A program made the translations under genes and the position numbers. This document shows positions 3,332 through 7,178 of a stretch of DNA of 7,178 bases, in pieces (the first letter of the stretch is position 1; the number at the start of each line of letters is the position of its first letter). The notes beneath the pieces were generated by a model. It worked only from the letters and a program-made list of their open reading frames with translations, was not told where the DNA came from and did no database searches. The stretch is taken from contig MHEA01000226.1 in assembly GCA_001805085.1 (NCBI GenBank), positions 1-7,178 on the forward strand. Direction: 5' to 3'. The stretch comes from Nitrospirae bacterium GWC2_57_9 (GTDB lineage Bacteria; Nitrospirota; UBA9217).

Positions 3332-5230
3332 ATGGCACTCATAAGTCTTCAAAACATTACCGTCAGCTTCGGCGGACCGTTGCTGCTCGAAGGCGTGGAC
3401 CTTTCCATTGACCGCGGCGAACGCGTCTGTCTCGTGGGCAGGAATGGGACCGGCAAGTCCACGATCCTGAAGCTCATTACCGGCGAGGTGAAGCCCGATG
3501 GCGGCAAGATCGTGTTCCAGCAGGGCGTGCGCATCACCCTCCTGACGCAGGAAGTGCCCCAGGCCCTCTTCGGCACCGTGTTCGACGTGGTAGCGAGCGC
3601 CTTCGGCGAACAGGGGAAACTGCTGGCAGCGTATCACCACATAAGCGGCAGGCTTGCCCACGATCACAGCGAGAAGCTGATGGCCGAGCTCGAGGATGTT
3701 CAGCACAAGTTCGAGTCTGCCGGCGGCTGGCAGATGCAGCAGCGCGTCGAGGAGATCCTGACCCGGCTGCAGCTGCCCGAGGACGCCGAGTTCTCGGAAC
3801 TCTCGGGCGGCCTCAAGCGCCGCGTGCTGCTGGCCCGGGCCCTTGCAGGAGCGCCTGACCTCCTGCTCCTTGACGAGCCGACGAACCATCTCGATATCGA
3901 TTCCATCGCCTGGCTCGAAGAGTTCCTGCTCTGCTTCGGCGGGACGCTGCTCTTCGTGACCCATGACCGGGCGCTGCTCCAGAAGCTGGCCACCCGGATC
4001 GTGGACCTCGACCGGGGCAGGCTTACGAGCTGGCCGGGGAGCTACCAGGCGTACCTCGAGCTCAAGCAGGCGGCGCTCGACGCCGAGGCAGTGGAGAACG
4101 CCAAGTTCGATAAGAAACTGGCTGCCGAGGAGGTCTGGATCAGGCAGGGGGTCAAGGCGCGCCGGACCAGGAACGAAGGCCGCGTGCGGGCCCTCAAGGA
4201 ACTGCGCAGGATCCGGAGCGAACGGCGGGAAGTGACGGGTACGGCCCGCATGCAGATGCAGGAAGCGGAACGCACCGGCAAGCTCGTGATCGAAGCCGTG
4301 AACGTGAGCCACGCCTATGACAACAGGCCCGTTATTCGGGATCTTTCCACGACCATCATCCGCGGGGACAAGATCGGCATCATCGGGCCGAACGGCTCCG
4401 GCAAGACCACGCTGCTCAAGATTCTCCTCGGGGACCTCACGCCGCAGAAGGGGAAGATAAAGCACGGAACGAACCTCGAGGTCGCTTACCTCGACCAGCA
4501 CCGGGAGCAGCTGGATGATGAAAAGACGGTGCAGGACAACGTGGCCTTTGGCAGCGATCATGTCACGATCAACGGCAATCGCCGGCATGTGATCGGCTAT
4601 CTGCAGGATTTCCTCTTCGCGCCTGCACGCGCGCGGAGCCCCGTGAAGGTGCTCTCCGGCGGCGAACGGAACCGGCTTTTGCTCGCCCGGATCTTCACCA
4701 AACCCTCGAACGTGCTTGTGCTCGACGAGCCCACGAACGATCTGGACATCGAGACCCTGGACCTGCTGGAAGAACTGCTGCTGGATTATCCCGGCACGGT
4801 GCTGCTCGTGAGCCATGACCGGGCATTCATCAATAACGTCGTGACGAGCACGCTCGTGCTCGAAGGCGGGGGCAGGGTGAATGAATACGTGGGCGGGTAC
4901 GACGACTGGCTGCGCCAGAGCAGGAACAAGAGAGAAGCCGCAGCGGCGCCGGCCAGGACCGGGGAAAAAAAGGCGGCTGAGCCTGTTGCTCAGAAAGAAA
5001 AGCCGCGCAAGCTGACCTTCAAAGAGCAGAAAGAACTCGATGCCCTTCCCAAGCGCATCGAAGAGCTTGACGCGGAGCAGCAAAAGATCACGGCAGCCAT
5101 GGCCGACCCGGCCTTTTACCGGGAAAGCGGCAAGAAGGTGGCCGAAACCAAGGCGAGGCTCCAGGCTGTTGAAAAAGAGCTGGCCGCAGTGTATAAACGG
5201 TGGGAGGAGCTGGAGGCGTTGAAGGGGTAA
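3332..5230 (+). CDS. uup: ABC-F ATPase Uup
   Basis: This 632-residue cytoplasmic protein has two ATP-binding domains and no membrane segment, which defines the ABC-F family of ribosome-associated ATPases. Domain 1 has Walker A GRNGTGKST (36-44), signature LSGGLKRR (157-164), Walker B LLLLDEP (177-183) and H211. The linker (about 240-310) is the charged helical pair that, in ABC-F proteins, reaches toward the peptidyl-tRNA. Domain 2 has GPNGSGKTT (352-360), LSGGERNR (441-448), VLVLDEPTNDLD (461-472) and H495. After a charged stretch, residues 558-632 form a coiled coil (LTFKEQKELDALPKRIEELD and following), characteristic of Uup. Escherichia coli Uup is linked to precise excision of transposons, DNA binding through this tail, and ribosome assembly or translation. 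The length agrees with the family. An in-frame extension to 3215 is rejected on start-site evidence. Its stop codon is 18 bp from that of the convergent reductase gene. Confidence 0.93.
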   Translation: MALISLQNITVSFGGPLLLEGVDLSIDRGERVCLVGRNGTGKSTILKLITGEVKPDGGKIVFQQGVRITLLTQEVPQALFGTVFDVVASAFGEQGKLLAAYHHISGRLAHDHSEKLMAELEDVQHKFESAGGWQMQQRVEEILTRLQLPEDAEFSELSGGLKRRVLLARALAGAPDLLLLDEPTNHLDIDSIAWLEEFLLCFGGTLLFVTHDRALLQKLATRIVDLDRGRLTSWPGSYQAYLELKQAALDAEAVENAKFDKKLAAEEVWIRQGVKARRTRNEGRVRALKELRRIRSERREVTGTARMQMQEAERTGKLVIEAVNVSHAYDNRPVIRDLSTTIIRGDKIGIIGPNGSGKTTLLKILLGDLTPQKGKIKHGTNLEVAYLDQHREQLDDEKTVQDNVAFGSDHVTINGNRRHVIGYLQDFLFAPARARSPVKVLSGGERNRLLLARIFTKPSNVLVLDEPTNDLDIETLDLLEELLLDYPGTVLLVSHDRAFINNVVTSTLVLEGGGRVNEYVGGYDDWLRQSRNKREAAAAPARTGEKKAAEPVAQKEKPRKLTFKEQKELDALPKRIEELDAEQQKITAAMADPAFYRESGKKVAETKARLQAVEKELAAVYKRWEELEALKG

Positions 5231-5248
5231 GTGACGAACCGACAGCTG

Positions 5249-5773
5249 CTACCGGACGACCACATACCTGCTTTGAACCAGCCCATCGGAGAATTGCCGG
5301 GTTTCAATATGCCGTAACAGCACATCCTGTTGAAGCGGTCCGAAAAGAGGAATGCCCCTGCCGATCAGAACCGGGACTCTTGTTATGGTAAGCTCATTGA
5401 TCAGGCCCGTCTCAAGAAAGCCCTGGATCGTTTTGCCCCCGTCTATGTATAAATGTTTCAGGCCTCGCTTCGAGAGCCGGCTGACGATTTCGGCCGGACT
5501 GCCTGACATGGTCTCAACTGATGTCAGCTGTGCGGGAATCGTGAGCGGAGCATGGCTCAGCACTATGAGGGGCTTTTTGGGGTACGGCCACTCTCCGAAG
5601 GTCAGCACCTTCTCATAGGTGTTGCGTCCCATGACTATGGCATCGACGGTGGCAGCGAATTCTTCATACCCGTAGTCCTCACTGCCGCTGGGTTTGGGCA
5701 GCCAGTCCAGATCACCATTTTCCCTCGCGATAAAGCCATCAAGACTCGTTCCGATAAAGACCGAGGCTTTCAC
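5249..5773 (-). CDS. DHFR/RibD C-terminal-like reductase family protein
   Basis: This 174-residue protein belongs to the dihydrofolate-reductase-like fold shared with the RibD C-terminal domain (YwjB/YyaP type). Visible markers are the start SVFIGTSLDGFIAR (4-17), the DLDW segment at 21-24, IVMGRNTYEKVL at 46-57, PLIVLSH at 68-74, the glycine-rich NADPH-site segment LYIDGGKTIQGFL at 108-120, and TRVPVLIGRGIPLFG near 131-145. An NADPH-dependent reductase is expected. Its substrate is unknown: it is neither a full RibD (no deaminase domain) nor a proven folate enzyme. Translation starts at GTG (5773), preceded by a strong GGAGG (5779-5783) 5 bp upstream, just after the yajD stop codon. The 13-bp gap suggests co-transcription and translational coupling with yajD. 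Confidence 0.9.
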   Translation of the reverse strand: MKASVFIGTSLDGFIARENGDLDWLPKPSGSEDYGYEEFAATVDAIVMGRNTYEKVLTFGEWPYPKKPLIVLSHAPLTIPAQLTSVETMSGSPAEIVSRLSKRGLKHLYIDGGKTIQGFLETGLINELTITRVPVLIGRGIPLFGPLQQDVLLRHIETRQFSDGLVQSRYVVVR

Positions 5774-5778
5774 AACCC

Positions 5779-5783
5779 CCTCC
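5779..5783 (-). promoter_or_regulatory. Strong RBS for the GTG-started reductase gene
   Basis: On the minus strand the run GGGGAGGGGG (5776-5785) contains a perfect GGAGG 5 bp before the GTG at 5773, and it begins one base after the yajD stop codon. It decides the unusual GTG start and allows ribosomes finishing yajD to re-initiate. Confidence 0.7.
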
Positions 5784-5786
5784 CCG

Positions 5787-6155
5787 CTATTTCTTTTTGT
5801 CCTTCAGCAGGTCCTGCAGAGCTGCAAAGGGTTTGTACGTGGCAGCCGGGTCCTTCCTGCTTTCCGGTTTCACCTTGCCGAACGTTTCTTCGTCCAGGTA
5901 CTCCTGGTGCTCGTTCTCATGGCAATAGAGGCAGAGCAGCTCCCAGTTGCTGCCGTCTGGCGGGTTGTTGTCGTGGTTGTGGTCCTTGTGATGGACGGTC
6001 AGCTCGCGCAGCTTCTTGCCGGCAAACTCCCGGCCGCAGCGCGCGCAGAGATGGGGATACCGCTTGAGCGCCTGCTCCCGGTATTCCTTTTCCCGTTCCG
6101 CACGGTGGCGGCGTGCTTCGGCAATGATGTCTTCCTGCGATCTTTCTTGCGCCAT
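5787..6155 (-). CDS. yajD: YajD-family HNH nuclease domain protein
   Basis: This 122-residue protein is close in length and sequence pattern to Escherichia coli YajD, an HNH-domain protein whose physiological role is not established. A zinc-binding CxxC (C37, C40) and a second pair (C75, C78) frame the core. LTVHHKDHNHDNNPPDGSN (52-70) carries the HH-type catalytic histidines and the conserved asparagine, followed by WELLCLYCHENEH (71-83). The first 24 residues are highly charged and probably helical, slightly longer than in E. coli. The short C-terminus PFAALQDLLKDKKK also fits the family. Such small HNH proteins may nick DNA, but this member has no demonstrated substrate here, and nothing nearby makes it a restriction or toxin system. 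The ATG at 6155 is the first start in frame and has only a weak GGGA upstream. It is followed at 13 bp by the reductase gene. Confidence 0.92.
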   Translation of the reverse strand: MAQERSQEDIIAEARRHRAEREKEYREQALKRYPHLCARCGREFAGKKLRELTVHHKDHNHDNNPPDGSNWELLCLYCHENEHQEYLDEETFGKVKPESRKDPAATYKPFAALQDLLKDKKK

Positions 6156-6231
6156 ATCCCGGTCAGCGAAACTTCATGCTGCCTCTCTAATATAACTCTA
6201 TCAAAATAGGACGACCCCGGCGTGCACTTTT
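6156..6231. other. 76-bp gap before yajD
   Basis: This short AT-richer stretch separates the zinc-ribbon membrane protein from yajD on the same strand. Its minus strand contains TATATT about 40 bp before the yajD ATG, but I find no matching -35 box at a normal distance and no terminator-like hairpin. Read-through from the upstream gene is possible, and a separate promoter cannot be excluded. Confidence 0.4.
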
Positions 6232-7178
6232 TTATAGCGCCGTGCCGCACTCCCTGCAGAATTTACCGTACACATGCGCGGGCCTCTTGCAGTTTCCGCA
6301 TGCTTTGAACTGTGCGAACCCGCAGAAGGGGCACGCCTGCGACCCTGCCGGCAGGCGCCTGCCGCATTGCTGGCACTGGCCCCTGGATATTCTGCGCTCG
6401 GACAACTTCTCCCGGGAGAACAGTTTTTTCTGAAAGATATAGATCACGAACAGGGCAACGGCGATCGCGGCCGCGATCACGAGATAATGCCAGAGGGCGA
6501 CGAGGTTGAGGGATTCGAGCAGGTCGATCAACTTCTTCAAGAGCTTCTTCGGAATGATGTCATAAACCATTTCGATGAGCTTGAAGAAGATCGGTATGAA
6601 GGCGACGACCAGGAGGTGCGCGGAAACGAGGGCCTGAATACCGCGGTTCTTTCCGAGGCTCCAGCTGTTCCAGGCAGAGAAGATCGCGAAAAGCGGCAGC
6701 AGGAAAACGAGCTGCATAGCCAGCCTTTTCACCGGGAACCAGAAATACATGCTTCGCAGATCTTCCCGAAGCTTTTCCCGGTCGGCCTGCTGCAGCGCCT
6801 CAAGCTTTGCCCAGAGCAGCCTGACCTTTTCATGCGCTCCGATCTTCTGCTCCAGCGCCGCGATCTGGCCTTTTAAGGTATTTAAGGCGCCCGTCTTCGC
6901 CTGGACGTCCTTTTTTATCTTGTCGACGTTTGACTGCCCTTCCTTCTGCTTCGCGATGGTCTCGAGCAAAGAAGTGTCGTACGCGCCTTTCAGGTTATTG
7001 ATCTCCCGCTGCAGGTCCTTTGTCTCGTTCGCGAAACCGTTCCGGTCTTCGAAGGCGTTGCTCAGTTCCTTGTCGTTCTTGATCTGGTCCAGGAGTTCGA
7101 GATAGGGTGCGCAGACGGGGTGGCGGCCTTTCTTCCTTTCCAGTACCTGGTAATAGCTGTTGTTGTAGGAAAGGACGA
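6232..7178 (-). CDS. Coiled-coil membrane protein with double zinc ribbon, 5'-partial
   Basis: The reading frame is open from the right edge of the window to the TAA at 6232-6234, so 314 residues are visible and the true start lies outside. Starting it at the internal TTG (6969) would be wrong, because 69 coherent residues precede that codon. Visible residues about 25-140 are charged and heptad-like (coiled coil). Three hydrophobic segments follow at about 151-170, 180-203 and 227-249. The C-terminus holds four CxxC pairs (C268/C271, C282/C285, C293/C296, C307/C310), a double zinc ribbon ending in FCRECGTAL. The topology is probably coiled coil, membrane bundle, then cytoplasmic zinc ribbon. 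I do not recognise a named family. Zinc ribbons of this kind often mediate protein or nucleic-acid contacts, so no enzymatic role is proposed. It is upstream of yajD on the same strand. Confidence 0.85.
   Translation of the reverse strand, partial: VLSYNNSYYQVLERKKGRHPVCAPYLELLDQIKNDKELSNAFEDRNGFANETKDLQREINNLKGAYDTSLLETIAKQKEGQSNVDKIKKDVQAKTGALNTLKGQIAALEQKIGAHEKVRLLWAKLEALQQADREKLREDLRSMYFWFPVKRLAMQLVFLLPLFAIFSAWNSWSLGKNRGIQALVSAHLLVVAFIPIFFKLIEMVYDIIPKKLLKKLIDLLESLNLVALWHYLVIAAAIAVALFVIYIFQKKLFSREKLSERRISRGQCQQCGRRLPAGSQACPFCGFAQFKACGNCKRPAHVYGKFCRECGTAL

Noticed and set aside
3317..5083. 588-codon open frame antisense to uup
   Set aside because: It is a codon-bias shadow of a high-GC gene. 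It has no recognisable domain, while the plus strand has every ABC-F motif.
6463..6478. Perfect 16-bp palindrome GATCGCGGCCGCGATC
   Set aside because: It lies inside the coding sequence of a transmembrane alanine-rich stretch and is explained by high-GC codon use.
5249..7178. HNH protein plus neighbours as a defence or toxin system
   Set aside because: The HNH protein is a conserved YajD. No methyltransferase, immunity gene, helicase or other defence component accompanies it.

Overview
The window looks like a chromosomal segment of an uncultured Gram-negative bacterium with fairly high GC. I see no phage, plasmid, IS, CRISPR, tRNA or rRNA signature. The genes are ordinary, widely conserved types. 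The intergenic DNA is crowded with short dispersed repeats whose spurious translations look like 'SALRTPHS' and 'SLRLCVFARE'. From general familiarity, such repeats are common in Nitrospirota and former Deltaproteobacteria genomes, so one of those lineages is my low-confidence guess. No marker gene here settles it.

Layout from left to right. Positions 1-295 hold no gene, only an inverted-repeat element carrying a 43-bp inserted unit. An ABC-2-type transporter ATPase (296-1180, minus) is divergent from arfB (1356-1778, plus), a stop-codon-independent ribosome-rescue hydrolase. Five 14-bp tandem units lie between their promoters. A 366-bp repeat-rich gap (1779-2144), which contains a good sigma70-like promoter, leads to a short spermidine-synthase-like Rossmann protein (2145-2822, plus). 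A REP-like inverted pair separates that gene from a convergent 66-aa Bfd-like [2Fe-2S] protein (2969-3169, minus). That gene is in turn divergent from uup (3332-5230, plus), an ABC-F ATPase with the Uup-type C-terminal coiled coil. The right third is a minus-strand run: a 5'-truncated coiled-coil, three-helix membrane protein with a double zinc ribbon (6232 to the window edge), then a YajD-family HNH protein (5787-6155), then a DHFR/RibD-like reductase (5249-5773) that is probably translationally coupled to yajD. This run converges on uup with only 18 bp between the stop codons.

Functional links are loose. ArfB and Uup both act on the ribosome (rescue of stalled complexes; ABC-F ribosome-bound ATPase) but are not in one operon. 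The ABC ATPase has no permease gene inside the window.

I found no convincing novel defence or biosynthetic system. The most interesting signal is regulatory. Three independent genes (ABC ATPase, arfB, bfd-like) share the exact arrangement TTG-N3, 17-bp spacer, TANNNT, 6 bp, ATG, which places the predicted transcription start on the A of the start codon. None of the three has a well-placed Shine-Dalgarno sequence, so leaderless transcription is predicted. The second interesting signal is a 43-45-bp unit present twice, each time interrupting a different short housekeeping repeat.
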